Shown piece after piece: positions 23,727 to 31,435 of a stretch of 32,920 bases of DNA (position 1 is the first letter of the stretch; the number at the start of each line of letters is the position of its first letter). Source of the stretch: Alistipes sp. (GTDB lineage: Bacteria; Bacteroidota; Bacteroidia; Bacteroidales; Rikenellaceae). The DNA is taken from assembly GCA_017504485.1 (NCBI GenBank), contig JAFVRC010000007.1, forward strand, positions 1 through 32,920, given 5' to 3'. Below the pieces are notes generated by a model, which had not been told where the DNA came from, searched no databases, and saw only the letters and a list, made by a program, of their open reading frames with translations. The position numbers were made by a program, and so were the translations under genes.

Positions 23727-24965
23727 ATGAAACAGTTTGTCAAGTCTGCATTTGTAATATTTGTGGCGTGCGTGTCGGTCGCCTGTTCGTCGAATAGCCG
23801 CAAAGAGGAGGAGCCTAAATTGCTCTTCGGAATCAATATAGAGGGATATACTGTCGAGCGCAATACGGTGAAGCAGGGCGACACTTGGAGCCGTATTCTC
23901 GATTCACACGGCATACCGACCTCCAAGATTATGGAGCTCGATCGTCGAGCCAAGGATGTCTGTCCGTTGCGCCAAATACGCGCCGGCAATGCCTACACAA
24001 CCTTCACACGTCCCGATTCGACGGCTGTAAATCTCGACTATCTGGTCTATGAGAAGAACCTCATCGACTATGTGGTTTTTGCCTTTGTGGGCGATTCGGT
24101 CGCTGTCGCTACGGGGCAGCGCGAGGTGGAACTGCGCCGCCGTAAAAGCTCGGCCGTCATCGAGTCGTCACTCTGGGGGTCTATTATGTCCGAAAAACTG
24201 CCTTATGCCCTCGCATCGGAGATGGAGGATATATATCAATGGACGGTCGATTTCTTTGGTATTCAGGCGGGTGACAGCTTCACTGTTATCTACGACGAGA
24301 AGTTTATCGACACACTTTCGGTAGGCATCGGTACAGTTTGGGGCGCCAAGTTTACGCACGGCGGAAAGGATATATACGCCATCCCGTTCAACCAGAGTGG
24401 CAAGTTGCAGTATTGGGAGATTGACGGAGGCTCGCTGCGCAAGCAACTATTGAAGGCTCCGTTGAAATTCACGCGTATATCTTCGAAGTTCTCGAATGCC
24501 CGCTTCCATCCGGTGTTGAAGCGTTACAGACCGCACCATGGTGTCGATTATGCCGCGCCATCGGGTACGCCGGTGCGTGCCGTGGCCGATGGAACGGTGA
24601 CCATGAGAGCCTATAAAGGCGCTGCAGGTAATATGCTGAAAATTAAACACCCGGGCAATCTCACATCGGGCTATCTCCATCTGCGCAGCTTTGCGAAGGG
24701 CATCCGTGTGGGCTCGCGCGTATCGCAGGGGCAGGTTGTCGGTTACGTGGGCAGTACAGGTCGCTCTACGGGGCCGCACCTCGATTTTCGTCTTTGGAAG
24801 GGCTCCACGCCGATAAATCCTCTTAAAGTGCCGCAGAAACCTGCTGAACCTATATCGAGTGCCAACCGTGCAGCTTTCGAGACTTTGCGCGACCGTGTTG
24901 TGGCTGAGTTGGAGGGTGAGGTGGCCGATACGGTGCGTATCACGAAGGCTGATTTAGGACTGTAG
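23727..24965 (+). CDS. M23-family peptidoglycan peptidase-like lipoprotein
   Basis: ATG 23727 gives a 412-residue lipoprotein: MKQFVKSAFVIFVACVSVAC with lipidation at Cys20. Upstream in-frame ATGs at 23640 and 23685 would bury the lipobox behind another hydrophobic stretch, so they are less likely. An OapA/Csd3-like N-terminal part (GYTVERNTVKQGDTWSRIL) precedes the LytM/M23 domain at about residues 258-375. That domain has RPHHGVDYAAPSGTPVRAVA, with His270 and Asp274, and YLHLRSF. The usual closing HxH appears as GPHLDFR: His351 is present, but the second zinc-ligand His is Asp353. M23 enzymes cut peptidoglycan crosslinks or, when degenerate, activate amidases. Which applies here cannot be settled by reading. 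Confidence 0.87.
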   Translation: MKQFVKSAFVIFVACVSVACSSNSRKEEEPKLLFGINIEGYTVERNTVKQGDTWSRILDSHGIPTSKIMELDRRAKDVCPLRQIRAGNAYTTFTRPDSTAVNLDYLVYEKNLIDYVVFAFVGDSVAVATGQREVELRRRKSSAVIESSLWGSIMSEKLPYALASEMEDIYQWTVDFFGIQAGDSFTVIYDEKFIDTLSVGIGTVWGAKFTHGGKDIYAIPFNQSGKLQYWEIDGGSLRKQLLKAPLKFTRISSKFSNARFHPVLKRYRPHHGVDYAAPSGTPVRAVADGTVTMRAYKGAAGNMLKIKHPGNLTSGYLHLRSFAKGIRVGSRVSQGQVVGYVGSTGRSTGPHLDFRLWKGSTPINPLKVPQKPAEPISSANRAAFETLRDRVVAELEGEVADTVRITKADLGL

Positions 24966-24980
24966 ATATTCGAATGAGAG

Positions 24981-25394
24981 ATGGTGGATAGCCGAATAAC
25001 CGACTTCATAAAGCGACATCACGTCTTGACACTCGCAACCGTGTCGGTCGATGGCGCACCCTATTGTGCAGCATGTTTCTATGCCTACGATAAGGGACGC
25101 AACGTGTTGGTATTCACCTCTGAGGAGACGACACGCCACGCCTCCGAGATGATGGCCGATAGCCGTGTGGCGTGTGCTATAACACTCGAAACGAAGGTGG
25201 TGGGTAAGGTGCAGGGGCTGCAGCTCTGTGGCCGTGTGCGACGGGGTGATGACGAGGCCCGCCGATGCTATGTGCGTCGTTTCCCTTATGCCGCTGTGGT
25301 GCCATTGGTGTTGTGGGTTTTCGAGCCTGATTTTATGAAGCTGACCGACAATACGCTCGGTTTTGGTAAAAAACTGATATGGAACAGAGAGTAG
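24981..25394 (+). CDS. Pyridoxamine 5'-phosphate oxidase-like flavin-binding protein
   Basis: This 137-residue protein has the split-barrel pattern of the PNPOx-like superfamily (YhbP type): VLTLATVSVDGAPYCAACFY, VLVFTSEETTRHASEM, VACAITLE, GLQLCGRVRRG and LVLWVFEPDFMKLTDN, followed by FGKKLIW. Such small members bind FMN, F420 or haem, or act as flavin reductases. They are not the vitamin B6 synthesis enzyme, and the true cofactor is unknown. It overlaps ispD by 16 bases, so the two are cotranscribed. It lies 15 bases after the M23 gene. Confidence 0.8.
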   Translation: MVDSRITDFIKRHHVLTLATVSVDGAPYCAACFYAYDKGRNVLVFTSEETTRHASEMMADSRVACAITLETKVVGKVQGLQLCGRVRRGDDEARRCYVRRFPYAAVVPLVLWVFEPDFMKLTDNTLGFGKKLIWNRE

Positions 25395-26080
25395 CCGTAG
25401 TGATTGTGGCCGGTGGTAGCGGCCGACGAATGGGAGACGCGCTTCCCAAGCAGTTTGCTATCGTGGGTGGCGAGCCGGTGCTGGTCCGCACGATAAACAC
25501 CTTTGCGCGGGCTCTCTGCGGAGCAAAGATTGTCGTTGTGCTGCCTGCCTCGCAGATGGAGTATTGGCACAATCTCGCCGCGCGATTTCGTGTGGCACGC
25601 CACTCGGTTGTCGAGGGTGGAGTCGAGCGTTTTCATTCGGTGCGTGCCGGTGTTGAGTCGCTCACGGAGGGGTGTGATTTGATTGCCGTGCAGGATGGCG
25701 TACGTCCGCTGGTGAGCGAGGAGCTCATTGTGCGCACGGTGGAGTGTGCTGCGCAGCATGGTGCGGCTGTTCCCGTTGTGTTGCCTGTCGATTCGTTCCG
25801 TCAGGTGGCGGAGGAAAGCGGTGAGTCGTGTATTGTGAACCGCTCGCAGCTGCGCGTTGTGCAGACTCCTCAAATCTTTGCGGCCGACATTCTGCGAGCA
25901 GCCTACGATGTGGAGTATAGCCCCGAATTTACGGACGATGCTTCGGTCGTCGAGCGTGCCGGCTTCAAGGTCGCGCTGTGCGAAGGCGACCGCCGAAACA
26001 TAAAGATTACCACCCCCGAGGATTTGTATATTGCCGAGGCCCTGCTTGAGGCGCGGCGCGACGAAGAACAGATGCGATGA
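25379..26080 (+). CDS. ispD: 2-C-methyl-D-erythritol 4-phosphate cytidylyltransferase
   Basis: IspD joins CTP and methylerythritol phosphate in the non-mevalonate isoprenoid pathway. The protein is 233 residues, the normal length. It has the nucleotide loop VIVAGGSGRRMGDALPKQF (residues 8-26), GGVERFHSVRAGVE, VQDGVRPLVS with the metal-binding Asp, and the C-terminal TDDASVVERAG and NIKITTPEDL motifs. The start ATG lies inside the end of the PNPOx-like gene, and the stop overlaps the next gene by 4 bases (ATGA). IspF is not in the window. Confidence 0.95.
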   Translation: MEQRVAVVIVAGGSGRRMGDALPKQFAIVGGEPVLVRTINTFARALCGAKIVVVLPASQMEYWHNLAARFRVARHSVVEGGVERFHSVRAGVESLTEGCDLIAVQDGVRPLVSEELIVRTVECAAQHGAAVPVVLPVDSFRQVAEESGESCIVNRSQLRVVQTPQIFAADILRAAYDVEYSPEFTDDASVVERAGFKVALCEGDRRNIKITTPEDLYIAEALLEARRDEEQMR

Positions 26081-26598
26081 ACGAGACTTTTCGATATAGA
26101 CTTGGTGGTGCAACCGTAGTGTTGAGCATACTCTATTTGGTGGCTATGGCGGCCATCATAATCTTTATTACCCGCATATACGAGGGCGGCTATGTGCTGG
26201 CGTGGGCACTCTCGCTAGTTGTTGCCGTAGTGCTGTTGCTCGTGCTCTCTATTCCGCGGTGCGTGGTGCTTGCCGAGGAGGCCGTCGAGATACGTTGTGT
26301 GCTGGAGGCTACCGAGCTGCGCTATGAGGATATTGCCGACGTGAGGCTCGTGCCGCAACGCGAAACAAGGCTCTTCGTTCCGCTCTTCGCTTCGCTCGGT
26401 TTTTTTGGCTACTACGGCATATTCTTCAATCTGCGCAATATGGAGAGTGTGCATCTATACGCCTCGCGTTGGCGCAATTTTGTTGAGATAACAGACCTCG
26501 CCGACCATCGCTACTACATATCGTGTGACGAAGCCGAGCGCCTCGTTACGATGGTCGGGAGCCGCATCGTAAGGCGCGATAATCACGAAAATATCTGA
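26077..26598 (+). CDS. Membrane protein with bacterial PH-like domain
   Basis: This 173-residue protein has two adjacent transmembrane helices (about residues 9-32 and 39-60) and then a cytoplasmic domain of about 110 residues. That domain reads VVLAEEAVEIRCVLEATELR, YEDIADVRLV and FVEITDLADHRYYISCDEAE, a pattern like the bacterial pleckstrin-homology (bPH) domains. It resembles short membrane PH proteins of Bacteroidetes with no known role. ATGA coupling to ispD argues that the two are made together. Its stop touches the stop of the convergent malQ without a spacer. Confidence 0.7.
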   Translation: MNETFRYRLGGATVVLSILYLVAMAAIIIFITRIYEGGYVLAWALSLVVAVVLLLVLSIPRCVVLAEEAVEIRCVLEATELRYEDIADVRLVPQRETRLFVPLFASLGFFGYYGIFFNLRNMESVHLYASRWRNFVEITDLADHRYYISCDEAERLVTMVGSRIVRRDNHENI

Positions 26599-29016
26599 TT
26601 AGCGGCCGCTGCGCTCCACCATTTCACGAATCATACGACAGAACGACTCGGCCTCGATAAGGCTTTCGAGCGTCAGATGCATGCGGTAGCGCCAATAGTG
26701 GCGCGGATTGGCAGGTATGTTGATGCGCTCCGAGGCGGTATCTTCAGCGCGTAGCTCGTCGCTCGCAGAGAGCCAATCCTGCAATGGCAGAATTGCAAGC
26801 ATCGACGGCGCATCGAGGTTGCGCTGCACAATGGCGCGGCAGAGTTCGCTGTCGGCCTGCTGTGGAACCTCGCCTGCGAGGTGCAGAATATGGCGATAGT
26901 AGTATTCTGCCTGCTCGCGACTCTCGCTCCACCATAGTCGCAGGGGCGACATATCGTGTGTCGAGGTTGTGCACACCGAGAGATATGGGTAGCATTCCAC
27001 CTCCGCAATGGTTGCGCCATACTGCTTTGGCATACGCTCTATCTCGAGCGACAGAATCTGCAGTTCGGCCATCACATCGGGAACGCACTGCGGAATCATT
27101 CCGAGATCCTCGCCGCACGCAAGCATCCGCGTAGCGCCTATTATCGAGCCGAGGCGCGAGGTGGCAACCTCGTGCCAGAAGGCGTTGTGACGGCGGTAGT
27201 AGAAGTCGTCGTGCAGCCGTGCGAAGGCGCACTGCGAAGCCTCGTCGAGAGCTTTGAACGAGTCGGTGTCGAAAGATGATATTCGCGGATAGAAGCCCCC
27301 TCCGTGGCGATATTCGAGCCATAGCACATCCTCCGACGTGTAGTTGTGTGCCACGTCACGCGAAGCCTCGAAGTCGAGTCCTGCGGCCGCAATCTCCTCG
27401 GCCGTGTAGGGCAGCGACGGGTTAAATTCGCCGAGCAGTGCATTAACAGCGTCGAGCGGCACTTCCCAGATGCGAAAGAAACCGAGTATGTGGTCTATGC
27501 GGTAGGCGTCGAAGTATTCGGACATCTTGGCAAAGCGTGCACGCCACCACGCATATCCATCCTTGGACATTCGCTCCCAATTATATATTGGGAAACCCCA
27601 ATTCTGCCCCGTTGCCGAGAAGTCGTCGGGCGGAGCGCCGGCTGATGACTCCATGACGAATAGCTCGGGTGACACCCACGCTTCGACACTTGTACGGCTG
27701 ATACCTATCGGAATGTCGCCTTTGAGTACTATGCCGTGTGCGCGTGCATAGTCGCGTACCGCCGTCAGTTGGCGGTCGAGATGGTACTGTGCGAAGCGGT
27801 AGACGCCCACCTCGTGCTGATGTTCGGCCGTGTAGTCGGCGGCTCGCTGTCGGTTGTAGGCGGCCCATTCGCCCCACATCTTAAAGTCTGCCGTGCGGAA
27901 TTTGTCGCGCAGAGTAGAGAAGAGGGCGTAGTCGTCGAGCCAATAGTCGTTGCGGCTGCAGAACGAAGCGTACTCCTCGCTGTGCAGCAGCTCCGTGCAC
28001 TGCTCCTCGTAGAGTAGGCGCAGATGCTCCATCTTAAGACGTATAACCGCCTCGTAGTCGAGCGCGGGGAGTGCATTGAGTCGCTGTGCCTCGCGCTCAA
28101 AACGGCTCTGTTGCCGCTTGTTGCGCAGCTGCCCTACCTCGCTGAGGCGGATGTATAGCGGATGCAGTGCGTAGATAGATATGGCGTTGTAGGGGTATGA
28201 GTCGCGCCACGTCATATCCATTGTCGTGTCGTTTACCGGCAGTATCTGTATTACGCTCTGGCCGCACGCCGCGCACCAATCGACCATCATCCGTAGGTCG
28301 GCAAATTCGCCAACGCCGCAACTATGCTCGGAGCGCAGCGAGAATACGGGTACCGCAACGCCTGCTCCGCGCCACGGCTCGGCCTCGCGCAGACGTGCGC
28401 CGAGCATGCAGCGTGTTGTGTCGGTGGCCTCCGCAACGCGATTTTCGCCCTGCTCCCATTGCAGAATATGGCCCGTTGTGCCATCCGTCACCACGAATTT
28501 GTAGTCGGTGCGCTCCGCAATGTGTAGCGATATGGCCCATACGCCTTTGCCTATGTGGCGCATCTGTCGTGGTTGCTGCCACGCGCCGAGAGCCTCGCTT
28601 GCGCCGATGATGGCAACACGCTCCGTGTGGCGCACCGCAGGTGCCTCAACCTCGAAGTAGCAATCCCCTTTGGCGATGTATGGCCGCGTCTCCGTCGGGT
28701 GTGCGCAGGCACTCTCGGTGAAGAGCGATGTTGTGTAGGCTACGCATTGCGGCTTCTCGCGCCACGCATCCACAACGTGCATCTGCTCTATGCCGATGGG
28801 CAATGTGAGGCAATGCTGATCGCCCCATTCGCGCCGTACGACTGTGCCGTGTGCGACAATTTCGAAGGCGTAGCACACCTCCGCAGCCTCGATATCGAGC
28901 GTTACCTCGTGCAGTCCATTGCCGCGGTGTGCCATGGTGATACTCTGCCCGTCGTAGCGCACTGCGGGCTGCTCGTCGCCGTGTGTGTTGTAGTGGATGA
29001 ATAGCGTGAGCCTCAT
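26599..29016 (-). CDS. malQ: 4-alpha-glucanotransferase with N-terminal starch-binding domains (GH77)
   Basis: Amylomaltase moves maltooligosaccharide chains in starch and maltose use. The protein is 805 residues, with two CBM20-like modules before the GH77 barrel: about 1-100 and 117-205 (CYFEVEAPAVRHTERVAIIG, YKFVVTDGTTG). The GH77 domain is about 225-795. Conserved catalytic regions are LKGDIPIGISRTSVEAW (~430), YRIDHILGFFRIWEVP with the nucleophile Asp (~507), GEDLGMIP with the acid/base Glu (~634) and TTSTHDMSPLRLWW (~686). No signal peptide is seen, so it acts in the cytoplasm. It starts 11 bases after the SDR stop and is probably in one transcript with the SDR and MBL genes. Confidence 0.93.
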   Translation of the reverse strand: MRLTLFIHYNTHGDEQPAVRYDGQSITMAHRGNGLHEVTLDIEAAEVCYAFEIVAHGTVVRREWGDQHCLTLPIGIEQMHVVDAWREKPQCVAYTTSLFTESACAHPTETRPYIAKGDCYFEVEAPAVRHTERVAIIGASEALGAWQQPRQMRHIGKGVWAISLHIAERTDYKFVVTDGTTGHILQWEQGENRVAEATDTTRCMLGARLREAEPWRGAGVAVPVFSLRSEHSCGVGEFADLRMMVDWCAACGQSVIQILPVNDTTMDMTWRDSYPYNAISIYALHPLYIRLSEVGQLRNKRQQSRFEREAQRLNALPALDYEAVIRLKMEHLRLLYEEQCTELLHSEEYASFCSRNDYWLDDYALFSTLRDKFRTADFKMWGEWAAYNRQRAADYTAEHQHEVGVYRFAQYHLDRQLTAVRDYARAHGIVLKGDIPIGISRTSVEAWVSPELFVMESSAGAPPDDFSATGQNWGFPIYNWERMSKDGYAWWRARFAKMSEYFDAYRIDHILGFFRIWEVPLDAVNALLGEFNPSLPYTAEEIAAAGLDFEASRDVAHNYTSEDVLWLEYRHGGGFYPRISSFDTDSFKALDEASQCAFARLHDDFYYRRHNAFWHEVATSRLGSIIGATRMLACGEDLGMIPQCVPDVMAELQILSLEIERMPKQYGATIAEVECYPYLSVCTTSTHDMSPLRLWWSESREQAEYYYRHILHLAGEVPQQADSELCRAIVQRNLDAPSMLAILPLQDWLSASDELRAEDTASERINIPANPRHYWRYRMHLTLESLIEAESFCRMIREMVERSGR

Positions 29017-29027
29017 ATCGTCGTGCT

Positions 29028-29846
29028 CTATTTGAATGGCGAGTCCGGCTCGCGCGACATAACCATATAGAATAGTTTATCGACCAAGGCCGGTGCGAAC
29101 TTCTTGACAAAGTGCGTGGCACGGCCCTCAATCTCCATCAGGCATAGACGTTTGCGGCGTGCAATACCCTTGGCTACGATGCGTGCCACCTCCTCGGGTG
29201 TCATCATCTTACCCTCCTCGCGAGGTGTTGCGCCCTGCTGCGAGCCGTCGGCTGTCAGGGCCGAGAAGCGCACATTCGAGGCCGTGAATCCCGGACAGGC
29301 GACCATAACGTGCAGCCCCTTCTTGATATTCTCGACGCGGATAGTCTCCAAAAGTCCCGTCATCGCGAACTTCGATGCCGAGTATCCCGTGCGGCCCGGC
29401 AGTCCGTGGATGCCGGCCACCGACGATATGCCCACAAGCGAGCCGCGCGAGGCTTGCAGATAGGGTAGTGCATACTTCGAACAATATACCGTGCCCCAGA
29501 AATTGACGTCCATCAGTCGGTGCAGCACCTCCAAATCGACATCGTCAAATATTGCACGCATCGAGATTCCGGCGTTGCAGATAAGTACGTCGATGCCGCC
29601 AAAGGCCTTGACCGCCGTGTCGATAAGTCGCTTGCAATCCTCGGCTTGTGTGACATCCGTTGCGCAGTATGCCGCCTTGCCGCCATTTGCCTCTATCTCG
29701 GCGGCCAGTGCTTGCAGCTTCTCCTTGCTGCGTGCGCCGAGCACCACGCGTGCTCCCATCGAGGCATATACCTTGGCCATTGCCTCGCCAATGCCCGACG
29801 AGGCTCCGGTGATAACTACCGTCTTGTTGTTGAGTACATTCTTCAT
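29028..29846 (-). CDS. Short-chain dehydrogenase/reductase
   Basis: This 272-residue NAD(P)-dependent oxidoreductase has a classical SDR fold: the dinucleotide motif TGASSGIG at residues 13-20, CNAG in the fourth strand, and the catalytic set Ser (GISSVAG), Tyr and Lys (YSASKFA). ARSKEK after the second strand favours NADP. The C-terminal ~60 residues, ending KKFAPALVDKLFYMVMSREP, are hydrophobic as in DHRS7-like membrane-associated SDRs. The substrate is unknown. The gene lies 15 bases after the MBL gene and 11 bases before malQ, in one likely operon whose members have no obvious shared pathway. Confidence 0.88.
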   Translation of the reverse strand: MKNVLNNKTVVITGASSGIGEAMAKVYASMGARVVLGARSKEKLQALAAEIEANGGKAAYCATDVTQAEDCKRLIDTAVKAFGGIDVLICNAGISMRAIFDDVDLEVLHRLMDVNFWGTVYCSKYALPYLQASRGSLVGISSVAGIHGLPGRTGYSASKFAMTGLLETIRVENIKKGLHVMVACPGFTASNVRFSALTADGSQQGATPREEGKMMTPEEVARIVAKGIARRKRLCLMEIEGRATHFVKKFAPALVDKLFYMVMSREPDSPFK

Positions 29847-29861
29847 AACGATATAGTGTTG

Positions 29862-30662
29862 TTAAATCTCTATTTTCAAACCGTCATAACCCAAATATAC
29901 ACCCTCGGGTAGCGATGGCTCGACTTCGCCGTGTAGCCCTATCTCGTGCGACATATGTGTCAGATATGTGCGCTCGGGTGCTATGCGTGCCGCCAAGTCG
30001 AGAGCTTCGGCCACCGAGAAGTGACTGTCGTGAGGCGCGTGGCGCAGAGCATTGACAACCAAGCAGCGTACCCCCTGCAACTTGAGCTCCTCTGATGGCT
30101 CGATATGCTTGAAATCGGTGAGGTAGGCCACCTCTCCGATGCGGAAGCCGAGCACCTCCAACCCGAGGTGCGAGCCTCGCACGGGCGTTATCGTCACGCC
30201 ATTTATGCAGAGTGGCTCGTTGCCGCAAATCTCGTGCAGCCTGATTTCGGGCACACCGCGATAGCGGTGCTGCGGAGCCACGAAGGCGTAGTCGTAGTCC
30301 TTGCGCACGCACGCCGCCGTCTCGGCCGAGGCGTATATATCGACGGGATGCACGGCGGGGTAGTCCACAAAGTTCAGCGCACGTACATCGTCGATGCCTC
30401 CCGTGTGGTCTTTGTGCTTGTGTGTCAGCAGTATGGCCGTTATGTGCGACACCTCGGCCGCAAGCATCTGCTGGCGGAAGTCGGGACCTGCGTCTATCAC
30501 GAAGCGGCAGCCCTCCACCTCGACCATTGCTGCGGTGCGCAGGCGCTGGTCACGCGGGTCGTGCGAGCGGCATACGCGGCAGTCGCACCCTATGAGCGGC
30601 ACCCCCTGCGAGGTGCCCGTGCCGAGGAGTGTGAGCGTTATTCTTGCCGACTTTTTTGACAT
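29862..30662 (-). CDS. MBL-fold metallohydrolase, PhnP-like
   Basis: This 266-residue protein has a metallo-beta-lactamase fold. LLGTGTSQGVPLIGCDCRVC places a Cys cluster (26, 28, 31) after the first strands, as in PhnP and related cyclic phosphodiesterases, where it binds a structural zinc. The active-site motif is THKHKDH (His81, His83, Asp85, His86), with later ligands in VRGSHLGLEV, LTDFKH and THMSHEIG. PhnP acts on 5-phosphoribosyl 1,2-cyclic phosphate, but no phosphonate genes are near, so another cyclic phosphodiester or a nucleic-acid-derived substrate is equally possible. A -7 box (minus, 30704-30711) lies 41 bases upstream. Confidence 0.85.
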   Translation of the reverse strand: MSKKSARITLTLLGTGTSQGVPLIGCDCRVCRSHDPRDQRLRTAAMVEVEGCRFVIDAGPDFRQQMLAAEVSHITAILLTHKHKDHTGGIDDVRALNFVDYPAVHPVDIYASAETAACVRKDYDYAFVAPQHRYRGVPEIRLHEICGNEPLCINGVTITPVRGSHLGLEVLGFRIGEVAYLTDFKHIEPSEELKLQGVRCLVVNALRHAPHDSHFSVAEALDLAARIAPERTYLTHMSHEIGLHGEVEPSLPEGVYLGYDGLKIEI

Positions 30663-30703
30663 ATCTATACCTTTTAGTGCGATTTTTGCAATAAACCGAC
30701 CTA

Positions 30704-30711
30704 CAAAGATA
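30704..30711 (-). promoter_or_regulatory. Bacteroidetes -7 box for the MBL-SDR-malQ unit
   Basis: TATCTTTG on the minus strand matches TAnnTTTG. No matching -33 TTTG is visible. It lies immediately next to the divergent ferredoxin promoter, so the two promoters could interfere. Confidence 0.5.
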
Positions 30712-30717
30712 CTATTT

Positions 30718-30749
30718 TTTGGATAATTGCGATTAATGTACTACTTTTG
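30718..30749 (+). promoter_or_regulatory. Bacteroidetes promoter of the ferredoxin gene
   Basis: TTTG (30718-30721), 20 bases, then TACTTTTG (30742-30749). This is a textbook -33/-7 match for this phylum, with a ~25-base leader. Confidence 0.8.
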
Positions 30750-30777
30750 TAGCACAAATAATTCACATTATAAGGTT

Positions 30778-30942
30778 ATGGCATACAAAATTTCTGACTC
30801 GTGCGTTGCTTGCGGTACTTGCATCGACGAGTGTCCGGTAGAGGCTATTTCGGCCGGTGACATCTATGTAATCGACGCTGACAAGTGCATCGAGTGCGGT
30901 GCATGCGCAGGTGTTTGTCCTTCGGAGGCTATCTCGTTGTAG
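30778..30942 (+). CDS. 2[4Fe-4S] ferredoxin
   Basis: This 54-residue electron carrier has two complete CxxCxxCxxxCP motifs: Cys9, 12, 15, 19 and Cys37, 40, 43, 47. Each four-cysteine set binds one cluster with one cysteine swapped from the other, as in clostridial-type bacterial ferredoxins. It likely serves pyruvate:ferredoxin oxidoreductase or similar anaerobic enzymes. ATG 30778 is chosen because the further-upstream in-frame codons lie within the promoter. A strong hairpin follows 13 bases after the stop, so it is a single-gene transcript. Its expression is probably high. Confidence 0.95.
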   Translation: MAYKISDSCVACGTCIDECPVEAISAGDIYVIDADKCIECGACAGVCPSEAISL

Positions 30943-30955
30943 TCGTCCGATAAGG

Positions 30956-31003
30956 GACAAAAGGGGCTATCCGACTTTGTCGCGATAGCCCCTTTTGTCT
31001 ATA
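30956..31003 (+). terminator. Ferredoxin terminator
   Basis: GACAAAAGGGGCTATC (30956-30971) pairs perfectly over 16 positions with GATAGCCCCTTTTGTC (30984-30999), with a 12-base loop. The exit is U-rich only within the stem (TTTTGTCTAT). Confidence 0.8.
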
Positions 31004-31076
31004 CCTATATATAATATATTGATTGCCCTCCCCTCCGCTCCTTGCCGCCGATGGGCCGTTGGGCGACTGCCGACAC

Positions 31077-31110
31077 AAAAAAAACGAGGCAACTCTCTCG
31101 AATTGCCTCG
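31077..31110 (-). terminator. Terminator of tRNA-Arg
   Basis: On the minus strand CGAGGCAA (31110-31103) pairs with TTGCCTCG (31092-31085), followed by eight T (31084-31077). It lies 12 bases past the tRNA 3' end. Confidence 0.85.
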
Positions 31111-31121
31111 CGACGCCTAAG

Positions 31122-31195
31122 TGACTCCGACAGGATTCAAACCTGTAACCGCTTGATCCGTAGTCAAGTACTCTATTCAGTTGAGCTACGGAGCC
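31122..31195 (-). tRNA. tRNA-Arg (anticodon ACG)
   Basis: The minus strand folds as a complete 74-base tRNA: acceptor GGCTCCG with CGGAGTC (one G-U), D-arm GCTC..GAGT, anticodon stem CTTGA/TCAAG with loop CTACGGA giving anticodon ACG, T-arm ACAGG TTTGAATCCTGT, and discriminator A. CCA is not encoded. ACG (read as ICG) decodes CGU/CGC/CGA arginine codons. A full promoter lies upstream and a terminator downstream, so it is a single-gene transcript. Confidence 0.95.
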
Positions 31196-31213
31196 ATTTG
31201 CTGATTGCGAGTG

Positions 31214-31245
31214 CAAATATAGAGCATATTTTCGAACTGTGCAAA
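31214..31245 (-). promoter_or_regulatory. Bacteroidetes promoter of tRNA-Arg
   Basis: On the minus strand, TTTG (31245-31242), 20 bases, then TATATTTG (31221-31214), ending 18 bases before the tRNA 5' end. It is an excellent match to the consensus. Confidence 0.8.
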
Positions 31246-31399
31246 TATTTTATCGAAAAAAAATTAAAAAATAATAAAATTTCCTTTTTCTACCCCTCGG
31301 CAGTGATGTTTCTAAACCAACTATCGCGTTGAGATTTAAGATTGTAACTATTTTGAGCTCCTCTCAACCTGAAAATATCAATTCTTGCCGCACGGGATA

Positions 31400-31429
31400 T
31401 TGTATTTATAAAATTTATTATTAACTTTG
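31400..31429 (+). promoter_or_regulatory. Bacteroidetes promoter of the 31580 lipoprotein
   Basis: TTG (31400-31402), 19 bases, then TAACTTTG (31422-31429). It predicts a transcript start near 31436 and a leader of about 145 bases, long for this window. The stretch 31246-31399 before it holds nothing I recognise. Confidence 0.65.
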
Positions 31430-31435
31430 CATTAT

